Shown here: piece by piece, positions 54,688 through 64,000 of the stretch
Layout: each line of letters opens with the position of its first letter
Position numbering within the stretch: position 1 is the first letter of the stretch
Origin: Tissierella sp. Yu-01
Lineage (GTDB): Bacteria > Bacillota > Clostridia > Tissierellales > Tissierellaceae
Length of the DNA: 64,000 nt
Reading direction: 5' to 3'
Assembly (NCBI RefSeq): GCF_029537395.1
Contig: NZ_CP120677.1
Span: forward strand, 1,550,001-1,614,000
The notes under the pieces: generated by a model
What the model saw: the letters and a program-made list of their open reading frames with translations, nothing else
Databases searched by the model: none
What the model was told of the DNA's origin: nothing
Program-made: the position numbers and the translations under genes

Positions 54688-55668
54688 TTAAATATATCCT
54701 TCTAATCCCCTTATTGATATCTCTCCAGAAAAAATAGACTCAATTTTACCATCTTCAAATTCAACTATTAATTCACCAGCTTCGTTTATATCAAGAGCTT
54801 TACCAAGACTTTTAGTAGAACCATTCACTAGCAGTATTTCTTTGCCAATAACAGCAGAATTATTTCTACATATTTCTATTGTTTTGACGATATCTCCATC
54901 ATCATTGAAAGGTATATATAATTCCTCGAATTTATTCAAAATAGTGGCAAATAACCTCTTTCTATCAATTTCTCCTTTAGATTCAATTTTTAATGATGTT
55001 GCTTTGTGCTTTATATCCTCAGGGATTTCATTTTCCTTTAAGTTCACATTTATTCCTATTCCAATAATTACATAGTTTATCATATTTAATTCACTATTCA
55101 TTTCCGTAAGTATACCACAAACCTTTTTCCCGTTTATTACAATATCATTTGGCCACTTTATTTGAGATTCAATCCCAATTTCTTTAAAAGCAAGATTAAC
55201 AGCTGCAGCTCCTATTAAGGTTAACTTAGCAATTTTTGTTGGTGGTAATTGTGGCTTTAATACTATGGAAAAATATATTCCTTTTTTCTTAGGGGATACC
55301 CAAGTCCTCCCAAGTCTGCCTCTACCTTCCAATTGTTCTTCAGACACTATGACAACCCCTTCTCCTTTCTCAAAGGCTATATCTTTTGCCATTTTGTTTG
55401 TAGAGTCAATTGAGTCATAGTAATATATATTATTACCTATAAATCTTGTATTTAAATACTCCCCAATTTCTTCGCAAGTAAGTATGTCAGGAGATGATAA
55501 TAATCTATATCCTTTGTTCGTTATAGATTCTATCTTATAGCCATCTTCCTTTAATGAATTGATAGATTTCCATATGGCTGCACGAGTTACACCAAATTCT
55601 TTTGAAATACTTTCTCCTGATATGAAACCTTCCCTTTTTTTTAATAATCTTAATATTTTATATTTCAC
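54688..55668 (-). CDS. birA: Biotin-protein ligase and biotin repressor BirA
   Basis: 326 residues: an N-terminal winged helix (1-about 62; GESISKEFGVTRAAIWKSINSLKEDGYKIES), a catalytic domain with the biotinyl-AMP loop GRGRLGRTWVSPKKKGIYFS, KWPNDIVINGKKVCGILTEM, and a C-terminal SH3-like domain. It charges biotin carriers and, when loaded, represses biotin genes. The operator upstream of bioY faces it across the convergent pair. It is the only ligase in the window. Confidence 0.96.
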   Translation of the reverse strand: MKYKILRLLKKREGFISGESISKEFGVTRAAIWKSINSLKEDGYKIESITNKGYRLLSSPDILTCEEIGEYLNTRFIGNNIYYYDSIDSTNKMAKDIAFEKGEGVVIVSEEQLEGRGRLGRTWVSPKKKGIYFSIVLKPQLPPTKIAKLTLIGAAAVNLAFKEIGIESQIKWPNDIVINGKKVCGILTEMNSELNMINYVIIGIGINVNLKENEIPEDIKHKATSLKIESKGEIDRKRLFATILNKFEELYIPFNDDGDIVKTIEICRNNSAVIGKEILLVNGSTKSLGKALDINEAGELIVEFEDGKIESIFSGEISIRGLEGYI

Positions 55669-55778
55669 ATTATCACAACCTATTCTATAATATATCTTAG
55701 ACTTTAATTCAAAATTATTTATCTATACATATTATAAACCAATTAATAATAAAGCCCAAGGAAAAGACTAAAAAACAA

Positions 55779-55806
55779 CAATAAAAACCTACCCTTTCGG
55801 GTAGGT
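55779..55806 (-). terminator. Terminator of spoVT
   Basis: ACCTACCC-GAAA-GGGTAGGT with TTTTTAT following on the minus strand; it directly abuts the stop codon. Confidence 0.9.
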
Positions 55807-56358
55807 CTAGTTTCCCATCTGCTTTGATAAGAATCCTGCTGCTGTTTCAGCCAACTTAATTTCCAGCTCTCCCATTTGAGCATTAAAATCCTTTGATAAT
55901 AGTACTACTGCTCCTATAGGATCTCCCTGCATGACAATAGGAGATATTACTTGTGACGTATACTCATTCTCACCTTCATCCTCATAGTAAATTTTAATAG
56001 GTTTATTATTCTCATTAGTAACATAGGTATTTCTGTTTTCGGTTAACTTCTCTAAATCTGGGCTTACTCTTTTTTCAAGATATTCCTTCCTGGAACCACC
56101 TGATATAGCAATTATTGTATCTCTATCGGAAATTATTGCGGTGTGACCTGTATTATCATGTAATGACTGACAATACTCAGTAGCAAACTCATTGAGTTCT
56201 CCAATGGGTGAATACTTCTTTAATATTACCTGACCTTCTCTATCTGTGAATATTTCCAAAGGATCTCCTTCTCTTATTCTAAGGGTCCGTCTAATTTCTT
56301 TAGGAATAACAACTCTGCCCAAATCATCTATACGTCTTACGATACCTGTGGCCTTCAA
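55807..56358 (-). CDS. spoVT: Stage V sporulation protein T
   Basis: 183 residues. The N-terminal AbrB/MraZ-type swapped-hairpin DNA-binding domain (MKATGIVRRIDDLGRVVIPKEIRRTLRIREGDPLEIF, 1-37) is followed by a GAF-type sensory domain (about 55-178). In B. subtilis it modulates forespore SigG genes. Sequence and length match SpoVT better than AbrB. It lies between prsA and birA and has its own strong terminator. Confidence 0.96.
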   Translation of the reverse strand: MKATGIVRRIDDLGRVVIPKEIRRTLRIREGDPLEIFTDREGQVILKKYSPIGELNEFATEYCQSLHDNTGHTAIISDRDTIIAISGGSRKEYLEKRVSPDLEKLTENRNTYVTNENNKPIKIYYEDEGENEYTSQVISPIVMQGDPIGAVVLLSKDFNAQMGELEIKLAETAAGFLSKQMGN

Positions 56359-56463
56359 ATTAAATTCCCTCCTTAACTATGTTAGTTAACTTATTATTTT
56401 ACTTTACATGTAAATTTATACATTTACTATATCCATTCTAATCCTTTTACAAAAATTACTAGA

Positions 56464-56521
56464 CAAATAAAAAGAATTGGAATTATTAACTACTTCTTTA
56501 GGTTAATATCTCCAATTCTTT
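56464..56521 (-). terminator. Terminator of the PpiC lipoprotein gene
   Basis: AAAGAATTGGA (56511-56521 complement) and its complement at 56471-56481, with an inner GTTAA/TTAAC pair and TTATTTG after it on the minus strand. Confidence 0.75.
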
Positions 56522-56540
56522 CGAATATTATTAATAATCT

Positions 56541-57482
56541 CTATTTACTCGTATCTAAATATTTTTCTACTTTAGCATCATTTCTAAGTTCTTGAACCTT
56601 ATTTATATATTGTTCATCTTTTAGAATAGTTATTATTTCACTTTCCAAATCTTCATAGGTATCTTTTCTTTCGTTTAACTGTATTATATGATATCCCACT
56701 TCGGTTTTTACAAGGCCGCTAATTTCGCCCTCTTCTAAAGCAAATGCTGCATCTTCAAATTCCGAAATCATTTCGCCCTTTGTAAAATAACCTAAATCTC
56801 CACCTTTGGCAGCTGAAACGCTATCAATAGATTCAAGGGTTGCTAGGGCTGCAAAATCTTCTCCCTTTTCCAGTCTGTCTAAAATAGCCTTGCCTTCTTC
56901 TTCAGTAGCTACAAGAATATGACTTGCGTTTAAAACAATCAGGGCATCTTCATTCTCTTCAAAGAACTCCTTTGCCTCTTCTTCAGTTATATTTATACCC
57001 TTTAAAAATTCTTCTTTATGTTTTTCTACCAACAGTTCTTTTCTCATATTTGTTTCAAAGAACTCTTCAGATATTTCACTGCTAGTTAAGAATTCATCAA
57101 AAAATTCTTGTCCACCCATATCTATAACATACTGGTCTAGCAGAGCATCTACATCTTCGTCTGTCACAGTAACGTTCATTTCGTCAGCTTCTTTAGCTAC
57201 TAATCTTTCCATAATTAACTTTTCTAAAATACTTTCCTTAAGTGTTTCATCAAGAGTTTTGCCATCTGTTCCAACATGGTCTAGTGCATCTGCACCATAT
57301 TGTTTCTCATAAAGAGTTCTAAAAACCTTATAATCAGCATTAAACTCTTCTTCAGTAATCCCCTCACCATTTACCTCTGCCACTAAACCCTCAACATTCT
57401 TGGAAGTACAACCAAATAGTCCAAAGGCTAATATCATTATTCCTAAAATCAATGATAATTTCTTTCTATTAAAATTATTCAA
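56541..57482 (-). CDS. prsA: Peptidyl-prolyl isomerase lipoprotein (PrsA/SurA-like, PpiC domain)
   Basis: 313 residues. N-terminal signal with lipobox LFGC (Cys25) marks it as a membrane-anchored lipoprotein. The helical SurA_N-like region (about 30-180) is followed by the PpiC rotamase domain (about 185-285; [35 protein letters not shown]...[30 protein letters not shown]). It assists folding of secreted proteins. The start is TTG at 57482, with a GGAGAGG site 9 nt upstream; a nearer ATG meets a stop at once. Confidence 0.92.
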   Translation of the reverse strand: MNNFNRKKLSLILGIMILAFGLFGCTSKNVEGLVAEVNGEGITEEEFNADYKVFRTLYEKQYGADALDHVGTDGKTLDETLKESILEKLIMERLVAKEADEMNVTVTDEDVDALLDQYVIDMGGQEFFDEFLTSSEISEEFFETNMRKELLVEKHKEEFLKGINITEEEAKEFFEENEDALIVLNASHILVATEEEGKAILDRLEKGEDFAALATLESIDSVSAAKGGDLGYFTKGEMISEFEDAAFALEEGEISGLVKTEVGYHIIQLNERKDTYEDLESEIITILKDEQYINKVQELRNDAKVEKYLDTSK

Positions 57483-57600
57483 CTAAAACATCCTCTCCTT
57501 ATTTTAACTAACATAATTTATGCATAGGTGAAACTGTCTACAGTTTCTACACTCCACCCAGATAAAGCTAATAGCTTATATAAATATCTTCTTAGCTTTA

Positions 57601-60600
57601 TTATATAGTATTTTGACTAGTTAAAAAAGCGTTAATTTTTTCTACCAATGCTTTTAAGTCTTCCAATACGTATTTAACTTTGAATAGGAAATATGGTGAA
57701 TTGGATAGATCAAATAACAACTTCTTTCCATATTCTTCAGATAGATAATGGATTAGTTCTAGTGAGAGCTTTTTAGTTGAAGCAAAGTCAATCTTAATAT
57801 CCTTAGCTCTTTCTTGAATATTCTTAATATCGATTCTGCTAGATAATGCTCTTATATATGAAATATCCATAAGATTTGAAACTTCTTCTGGTATATCTCC
57901 AAATCTATCAATAAGCTCATCTAGAAGTTCTCTGTAATCATCCATATTCTCTATAGAAGATATCTTCTTATAAATTTCTATCTTTTGTTCTTCATCAGCA
58001 ATATACCTCTTAGGTATAAATCCATCTACCTTTAAATCTATAGTTGTTTCCAATTCCTCTACTACTTCATTGCCTTTAAGTCTGTTAATTGCCTGGCTTA
58101 AGTATTTTACATATAAGTCATAACCAATTGTATCCATATGACCATGCTGTGCGTGTCCTACTAAATTTCCAGCACCTCGTATTTCAAGATCTCTCATAGC
58201 TATCTTATACCCAGAACCAAATTCTGTGAATTCCTTTATAGCTCTTAATCTTTTTTCAGCAACCTCAGTTAGAACTTTATCCTTCTCATAGGTGAAGTAC
58301 CCATACGCAACTCTATTGGACCTACCAACTCTTCCTCTTAACTGATATAACTGTGAAAGTCCCATTTTATCTGCATCATAAATTATTATTGTATTCACAT
58401 TGGGAATATCTAATCCTGTTTCAATTATGGTTGTACATACTAGAACATCCTGTTCCTTATTAAGAAAATCCATCATGACCTTCTCAAGTTGCCTTTCAGC
58501 CATTTGACCGTGACCTACTGAAAAAGTAGCTTCAGGTACTAATGCACGTAAGCGGGATACCATCTGATCTATGGTCTCTACCCTATTATAAACAAAGTAA
58601 ACCTGTCCTCCCCTTCCTATCTCTCTAAGTATGGCATCTCTTATCATTTGCTCATTAAACTCTACAACATAGGTTTGAATTGGATACCTTTCCTCAGGAG
58701 GATCCTCTATAACTGACATATCTCTTATACCCACTAATGACATATGTAGTGTCCTAGGTATAGGTGTTGCAGTTAAGGTTAGAACGTCTACAGTCTCTTT
58801 TAGTTTCTTTAAAGTTTCCTTATGTTTTACTCCAAATCTTTGCTCTTCGTCAATTATTAACAACCCTAAGTCCTTGAATACAACATCCTTAGATAATAAC
58901 CTGTGAGTTCCTACAACCATGTCTACTGTACCTTTTCGGATCCCTTCAATTGATATCTTTTGCTCCTGAGCGCTTCTAAATCTGCTGAGTAGTGCTACCT
59001 TTATTGGGAAATTAGCAAATCTATCCATAATGGTATTATAATGTTGTTGAGCCAATATAGTAGTAGGTACTAAAATTGCAACTTGTTTACCTTCCATAAG
59101 TGCCTTAAAGGCTGCTCTTAATGCAACCTCTGTCTTTCCATAACCCACATCTCCACATAAAAGTCTATCCATAGGCTTTGAGCCTTCCATATCCATCTTA
59201 ATCTCTTCAACTGACCTTAGCTGTCCATCAGTTTCCTCATATGGAAATAGGTCTTCGAATTGTCGCTGCCATGGTGTGTCAGCTCCAAAAGCATATCCTT
59301 TTAGTTTTTCTCTCTTTGCATAAAGTTCAACTAAGTCCATTGCCATAACTTCAACAGCTTTCTTAGCCTTAGCTTTAGTCTTTGTCCATTCTGAACTGCT
59401 TAATTTATTTATCTTAGGCTTAGATTCTGATCCAATATATTTTTGAATCAAATTCATCTGATCAATTTGTAGATATAGTTTATCCTTGCCCTTATACTGA
59501 ATACCTAGAAAATCCTTCTTTACTCCCTGGATATTTAGCTGTACAATACCTTCATACTGACCTATACCATATGTTTCATGAACTACATAGTCGCCAACGT
59601 TCAAGTCTGTAATACTTAATGTTTTACCTTTTTTCTTCTTATGCTTCTTTGTAGCTCTCTTCTTTCCTGCTCCAAATATTTCCTTGTCGCTTATGATCAC
59701 AAGCTTGATTCCTAGATATTCAAAGCCTCCCTTGATACTTCCAGGAGTTATAAAAATCTGACTTGATTTTATATCTGTAGATCTATCAGTAAAAAAGCTA
59801 GTTTCAATACCCATGTCCCTAAGATTAGATTGAAGTCTCATACCTCTTTCTTCTGTACCAGAAAGTATGATGATTTTATATCCTCTATATCTATAATGAA
59901 CCAAATCTTCTTTTAAGAGTTCCATTTTAGAATGGTAAGAAGGCATAGATTTGGATGTAAAATTCACTATTGATAATGGATTAAAATTAGAGTCACCCTT
60001 GATTAAGCTACTATTTATTATACATTGCTTTTCCTTTATGACGGCAATCAAATCTTTATATTCAGTATAAATATTCAAATGCCCAGGTAAAACCTCACCT
60101 ATTTCAAAAAGATCAGTATATTTAATATTAAAATCTTCCTTAAGGTTCTTATAGCTTTCCTCTACTCTTTTTGGTTCGTCAATAATAACAACCAAATCAT
60201 CACTAAAATAGCTAATTAAATTACTTAAATATTCCTCAGGTATATAAGGTATGACCAAATCCCTGTTTGCCATATACATATTTTCATTTAATAGCTCAAT
60301 ATATTTTGAGAATTTCTCATTAGAAATCTTAATTGCTTGCTCAGTACTCTTTTTTGTATTTACCTTTTTTATGTCCTTCTCAAGGTTCTTGATTATGTTT
60401 TTCTTATATTCATCAATAATTAAAGTCTCCTTAACAGGAGGAATTGTTACAGTATTTTCATTATCAATGGAACGTTGTGTTAATAAATCAAAAGTTCTTA
60501 TAGAATCTACTTCAGTATCAAATAGTTCGACTCTATATGGATTATTACTATTTGGCGGATAAAAATCAATGATTCCACCTCTTAAGCTAAATTGTCCAAC

Positions 60601-61131
60601 ACCTTCAACCATTGGAACTCGTTCATACCCAGCACTTATAAAGGTTGATATAACCCTATCCAAGTCAATATCCTTTCCGATTTCAAATGATTGAGTATAT
60701 TGCTTAAATATTTCTGGAGTTGGAACCTTATCCAGTAATGCACTAATTGATGAAATAACTAACATGTTCTCTTCATTCATTAAACTGGATAATACATTTA
60801 TTCTTTGTACTGTCCTTTCAGAACTGAAGGCATCTACATCATAATAGAGTACTTCTCTCTTTGGAAAAAGCGCCACATTTCCATATCCAAGATTCTTAAT
60901 ATCGTCATATATTATTCTACTTCTAACATCATCATAAGTTATCAATAATATAGGTTTTTCTGTATGCTGTTTTATTGCATAGGAAAAGTGCCCCAAATTT
61001 TCATCTATTATACCATAGGTGGAAATTGGAGTTATCTTGTTTTTTATATCACTTAAAAGCTTGTTGTATGATTCTAAGTTTTTCAGTGGATCAATTAAAA
61101 AGTCGTTCATTTCATACTCCTTAGCTAACAA
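57601..61131 (-). CDS. mfd: Transcription-repair coupling factor Mfd
   Basis: 1176 residues, full length. UvrB-like N-terminal region (QRINVLSSL, VEGVGQFSLRGGIIDFYPP), CarD-like RNA polymerase-interacting domain (about 495-560; GDYVVHETYGIGQYEGI), then SF2 helicase domains with GDVGYGKTEVALRA (about 658-671), DEEQRFGVKHKE, TATPIPRTL and GRVGRSNRVAYGYF, and the C-terminal TRCF domain. It moves stalled RNA polymerase and recruits repair. It sits between pth and the PpiC lipoprotein, as in B. subtilis. Confidence 0.97.
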   Translation of the reverse strand: MLAKEYEMNDFLIDPLKNLESYNKLLSDIKNKITPISTYGIIDENLGHFSYAIKQHTEKPILLITYDDVRSRIIYDDIKNLGYGNVALFPKREVLYYDVDAFSSERTVQRINVLSSLMNEENMLVISSISALLDKVPTPEIFKQYTQSFEIGKDIDLDRVISTFISAGYERVPMVEGVGQFSLRGGIIDFYPPNSNNPYRVELFDTEVDSIRTFDLLTQRSIDNENTVTIPPVKETLIIDEYKKNIIKNLEKDIKKVNTKKSTEQAIKISNEKFSKYIELLNENMYMANRDLVIPYIPEEYLSNLISYFSDDLVVIIDEPKRVEESYKNLKEDFNIKYTDLFEIGEVLPGHLNIYTEYKDLIAVIKEKQCIINSSLIKGDSNFNPLSIVNFTSKSMPSYHSKMELLKEDLVHYRYRGYKIIILSGTEERGMRLQSNLRDMGIETSFFTDRSTDIKSSQIFITPGSIKGGFEYLGIKLVIISDKEIFGAGKKRATKKHKKKKGKTLSITDLNVGDYVVHETYGIGQYEGIVQLNIQGVKKDFLGIQYKGKDKLYLQIDQMNLIQKYIGSESKPKINKLSSSEWTKTKAKAKKAVEVMAMDLVELYAKREKLKGYAFGADTPWQRQFEDLFPYEETDGQLRSVEEIKMDMEGSKPMDRLLCGDVGYGKTEVALRAAFKALMEGKQVAILVPTTILAQQHYNTIMDRFANFPIKVALLSRFRSAQEQKISIEGIRKGTVDMVVGTHRLLSKDVVFKDLGLLIIDEEQRFGVKHKETLKKLKETVDVLTLTATPIPRTLHMSLVGIRDMSVIEDPPEERYPIQTYVVEFNEQMIRDAILREIGRGGQVYFVYNRVETIDQMVSRLRALVPEATFSVGHGQMAERQLEKVMMDFLNKEQDVLVCTTIIETGLDIPNVNTIIIYDADKMGLSQLYQLRGRVGRSNRVAYGYFTYEKDKVLTEVAEKRLRAIKEFTEFGSGYKIAMRDLEIRGAGNLVGHAQHGHMDTIGYDLYVKYLSQAINRLKGNEVVEELETTIDLKVDGFIPKRYIADEEQKIEIYKKISSIENMDDYRELLDELIDRFGDIPEEVSNLMDISYIRALSSRIDIKNIQERAKDIKIDFASTKKLSLELIHYLSEEYGKKLLFDLSNSPYFLFKVKYVLEDLKALVEKINAFLTSQNTI

Positions 61132-61148
61132 ACACTAGAAGCCCAGGT

Positions 61149-61727
61149 TTATTCCTGGGCCTTAGTTTTAATATTAAATTTATTCATTGCACTAATTATA
61201 TCTTCTACAATTATTGTTTCAATCGCTTCAGCTGCTTTCAACAATATAGTTTCAATTTCAGGTCGTTCTTCTTTTGAAAATCTACTCAACACAAAATCTG
61301 CTAAATCCTGATTCTCATATTTCTTACCTACGCCAATCTTAACCCTAGGAAACTGGTCACTTTGCAAATGATAAATTATTGATTTCAAACCATTGTGGGA
61401 GCCTGCACTACCCTTCATCTTTATACGGACGGTGGCAAAATCAATATCTATGTCATCTACTGCTATTATTATATTCTCTACTGGTACCTTGTAGAATTGA
61501 ATTATTTCTCTTACACATATACCACTATTATTCATAAAGGTCTGTGGCTTAACCAACATTACCTTTTCATTTCCAATCTTCCCTTCGCCATAAACAGATT
61601 TGAATTTTATTTTATTAATAGCAATATTATTTCTTTTCGCAAGAATATCTATTGTATCAAAACCAGCGTTGTGTCTTGTATTAGTATAATCCTTCCCAGG
61701 ATTTCCTAATCCTATTACAACAAACAA
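61149..61727 (-). CDS. pth: Peptidyl-tRNA hydrolase
   Basis: 192 residues. GLGNPGKDYTNTRHNAGF (Asn9, His19) holds the catalytic site; VKPQTFMNNSG (63-69 region) and AVDDIDIDFATVRIKMKGSAGSHNGLKSI the other active residues. It frees tRNA from drop-off peptidyl-tRNA. It lies 17 nt ahead of mfd and 11 nt behind prs. Confidence 0.97.
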   Translation of the reverse strand: MFVVIGLGNPGKDYTNTRHNAGFDTIDILAKRNNIAINKIKFKSVYGEGKIGNEKVMLVKPQTFMNNSGICVREIIQFYKVPVENIIIAVDDIDIDFATVRIKMKGSAGSHNGLKSIIYHLQSDQFPRVKIGVGKKYENQDLADFVLSRFSKEERPEIETILLKAAEAIETIIVEDIISAMNKFNIKTKAQE

Positions 61728-61738
61728 ATTATCATCTC

Positions 61739-62686
61739 CTAATCGAAAAGAATGCTTACAGATTCGCTATTATTTATCTTTCTAATAGCCTTTGCAAATA
61801 ATGGCGCAACACTTACAACATCTATCTTATTATTCTTGCATTCTTCTTTTAAAAGTATAGTATCAGTAATTACAAATTTTTCTAACTCAGAACCACAAAT
61901 TCTATCTACTGCGGGTCCTGATAACACACCATGTGTAGCGCAACCAAATACTTTTTTAGCACCAAAATTCTTCAACACACTTGCTGCCTTTACAATAGTG
62001 CCAGCTGTATCTATTATATCATCAACTATTATTACATTTTTTCCTTCAATGTCTCCAATTACATTCATTACCTCAGAAACATTTGGCTTTGGCCTTCTCT
62101 TTTCAATTATTGCTATAGGCATATCTAGGATATTAGCAAAAGATCTAGCTCTTGTAACTCCACCTAGATCTGGAGATACGATTACTGTATCTGAACCCTT
62201 TAGGAATTCAAAATAATGGGCTAATATTGGAATTGCAGACAAATGATCCACAGGAATATCAAAATAGCCTTGAATTTGTCCAGCATGTAGATCCATTGTA
62301 ACAACTCTGTCAGCACCAGCTGTATGCAATAAATCAGCTACTAATTTAGCTGTAATTGGTTCTCTAGCCTTAGTCTTTCTATCTTGTCTCGCATATCCAT
62401 AGTATGGTATAACAGCATTTATTCTGCCAGCAGATGCTCTTTTAACTGCATCAATCATGATTAGTAATTCCATTAAGTTATCATTTACTGGAGAATGTGT
62501 CGGTTGTATTAAATATACATCGCAGCCTCTAACAGTTTCGTCTATATTAACATTTATTTCTCCATCACTAAAATGTGCTACAACACATTTACCCATTTGA
62601 ATTTGTAATTCCTTACATACTTTTTCAACGAATTGTTTATTAGCGTTACCAGTAAAAATTTTAACGCCACCAAAGCATTGGTTCAT
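61739..62686 (-). CDS. prs: Ribose-phosphate pyrophosphokinase
   Basis: 315 residues. [18 protein letters not shown] at the start, [33 protein letters not shown] and [15 protein letters not shown] (PRPP-binding loop) are all in place. It makes PRPP, the precursor used by Hpt and purine, pyrimidine and histidine synthesis. It follows glmU by 22 nt. Allosteric regions appear intact. Confidence 0.97.
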   Translation of the reverse strand: MNQCFGGVKIFTGNANKQFVEKVCKELQIQMGKCVVAHFSDGEINVNIDETVRGCDVYLIQPTHSPVNDNLMELLIMIDAVKRASAGRINAVIPYYGYARQDRKTKAREPITAKLVADLLHTAGADRVVTMDLHAGQIQGYFDIPVDHLSAIPILAHYFEFLKGSDTVIVSPDLGGVTRARSFANILDMPIAIIEKRRPKPNVSEVMNVIGDIEGKNVIIVDDIIDTAGTIVKAASVLKNFGAKKVFGCATHGVLSGPAVDRICGSELEKFVITDTILLKEECKNNKIDVVSVAPLFAKAIRKINNSESVSILFD

Positions 62687-62708
62687 TTAAGTTGCCTCCC
62701 AAAATTTT

Positions 62709-64000
62709 TTATTTGTTTTTATTAAATCCTTTTTCTTCCACCCAGCCAGCTTTATTAACCTGACGTGCTCTTGCTATTGATAAATCTCCTTTGCCAACAT
62801 CTTCAGTAATAGTTGATCCCGCAGCAACATATCCCCATTCTCCTACATGAACAGGTGCAACAACGTTGGAATTACTACCTATAAATGCATTGTCTTCTAT
62901 ATGAGACCTGAATTTTTCTCTACCATTGTAATTAACAAATACAACTCCGCATCCAATATTAACGTTACAACCCACATCAGCATCACCTACGTAAGATAAA
63001 TGACCAGCTTTTGAATTATCACCTAAAGTTGCATTCTTAACTTCAACGAAGTTACCTATCTTTATATTCTTACCCAATTTACTCTTTGGTCTTAAATGAG
63101 CATATGGTCCTATATGACATCTATCTCCAACTATGCTTTCTTCAATTAGTGTTGACTCTATCTCAACACAATTTCCAATTTTGCTATTGATAATCCTAGT
63201 ATCTCCTCTTATAATACACTCTTCACCTATAGTAGTATGACCTTGAAGAACTGCACCTGGATAAATTACAGTATCCCGTCCTATAACTACATCCTCTTCA
63301 ATGTAGGTACTATTAGGATCTATAATTGTAACTCCCTCAAGCATTAGCTTTTCATTAATTCTTTTTCTCATTTCATAGTCGCTTTCTGCAAGTTGCACTC
63401 TAGTATTTACCCCATAAATCTCGATTGAATTATCTATAGCAAATGCTCCAACCTTATATCCATCTTTATTTAATATACTTATAACATCAGTAATGTAATA
63501 TTCATTTTGGGAATTATTGTTATCTATTTTATTTAGAGCATATTTCAAAACCTTTCCTTTAAAGCAATACATCCCAGAATTAACTTCTTTAATTGCCAGT
63601 TCTTCATTATTTGCATCTTTTTGTTCCACTATCTTTAGTATCTCGCCAGACTCATTTCTGACTATTCTTCCATAGCCTGTAGAATCATCTAAAATTGCAG
63701 TCAATACAATACCATCGTAATTGCCATTATTATGATGAGATATTAAATTACTTATAGTTTCATCAGTAATTAACGGAGTATCCCCGTAAAGTATTATAAC
63801 ATTGCTATCGTCAGGAACTTCATCAATCCCCTGCATTACAGCAAAGCCAGTTCCATATGGAGCACCTTCGTATATTGGTTGCTCTTTAAAAATGATTTCT
63901 TCATTCCTAAAACTTTCTATTACCTTGTCCTTGCCATTACCTACTATTACAATGTTTTTATCTATTTTAGCCTTTTCACAAGTATTCAAAACATATTCTA
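62709..64000 (-). CDS. glmU: Bifunctional UDP-N-acetylglucosamine pyrophosphorylase / glucosamine-1-phosphate N-acetyltransferase GlmU (5' end outside window)
   Basis: The frame runs open to the right edge (EYVLNTCEKAK...), so the first about 30 residues, including the nucleotide-binding LAAGxGTRM motif, are cut off; a TTG at 63989 is not the start. The uridyltransferase part shows VILYGDTPL and VNSGMYCFKG. The C-terminal left-handed beta-helix (hexapeptide repeats, from about residue 230) has RPKSKLGKNIKIGNFVEVKNA, HLSYVGDADVG and NYNGREKFRSHI. It makes UDP-GlcNAc for cell wall. First gene of the glmU-prs-pth-mfd block in view. Confidence 0.95.
   Translation of the reverse strand, partial: EYVLNTCEKAKIDKNIVIVGNGKDKVIESFRNEEIIFKEQPIYEGAPYGTGFAVMQGIDEVPDDSNVIILYGDTPLITDETISNLISHHNNGNYDGIVLTAILDDSTGYGRIVRNESGEILKIVEQKDANNEELAIKEVNSGMYCFKGKVLKYALNKIDNNNSQNEYYITDVISILNKDGYKVGAFAIDNSIEIYGVNTRVQLAESDYEMRKRINEKLMLEGVTIIDPNSTYIEEDVVIGRDTVIYPGAVLQGHTTIGEECIIRGDTRIINSKIGNCVEIESTLIEESIVGDRCHIGPYAHLRPKSKLGKNIKIGNFVEVKNATLGDNSKAGHLSYVGDADVGCNVNIGCGVVFVNYNGREKFRSHIEDNAFIGSNSNVVAPVHVGEWGYVAAGSTITEDVGKGDLSIARARQVNKAGWVEEKGFNKNK

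Noticed and set aside
63960-63989. TTG at 63989 as the glmU start
   Set aside because: The frame stays open to the window edge and the missing N-terminal nucleotide-binding motif shows that the true start lies outside.

Overview
The window reads as chromosomal DNA from a low-GC, endospore-forming Firmicute. Sporulation genes (spoIIE, yabP, yabQ, spoVB, spoVT, a CotF-like protein), the Bacillus/Clostridium order glmU-prs-pth-mfd...mazG-hup-yabO-yabP-yabQ-divIC-yabR-spoIIE-tilS-hpt-ftsH, a T-box leader and a methylmalonyl-CoA pathway with a biotin carrier all fit an anaerobic Clostridia/Tissierellia-type organism. The exact taxon is an inference. Almost every gene is on the minus strand; only sfsA and bioY are on the plus strand.

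Layout by coordinate. 1-4.7 kb: partial methyltransferase, Sir2 deacylase, sfsA, an S66 peptidase, a small P-loop kinase, a decayed gene and a DUF2164 protein. 4.8-8.4 kb: ileS behind an isoleucine T-box. 8.4-14.4 kb: a homoserine-dehydrogenase-like protein, a HI0933-family flavoprotein, a uracil permease with a PyrR-type leader site, and an LTA-synthase-family protein. 14.5-27.9 kb: two nearly identical rRNA operons read leftward, separated by a HAD nucleotidase gene and a nine-gene tRNA cluster. 28-35.5 kb: CotF-like protein, lysS-greA with a long leader, an unknown gene, dusB, coaX with an ECF S component, and a P1 peptidase. 35.7-41.7 kb: methylmalonyl-CoA mutase (two subunits), MeaB, epimerase, carboxyltransferase, a small delta/epsilon-like subunit and a biotin carrier. 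41.8-64 kb: the conserved ftsH-to-glmU block, interrupted by a bioY/birA pair.

The genes form several working circuits. The mutase, epimerase and biotin-dependent decarboxylase genes would interconvert succinyl-CoA, methylmalonyl-CoA and propionyl-CoA. Their biotin carrier would be charged by BirA, which probably also represses bioY through an operator that overlaps the bioY promoter. CoaX and its overlapping transporter gene form a pantothenate salvage unit. TilS, Hpt, FtsH, DivIC, RqcP, HU, MazG, Mfd, Pth, Prs and GlmU are housekeeping genes interleaved with sporulation genes.

No CRISPR array, prophage, transposase, toxin-antitoxin pair or obvious defence island was seen. The most unusual signals are at RNA level. 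A ~100-nt hairpin repeat occurs nine times in the spacers and leaders of stable RNA genes and in the ileS leader, with compensatory stem changes. The two rRNA operons differ at conserved positions. A PyrR loop abuts the uracil permease ribosome binding site. The spoIIE promoter has 21-bp spacing. The only IleRS in view carries an altered GXHH signature, previously linked to mupirocin hyper-resistance.
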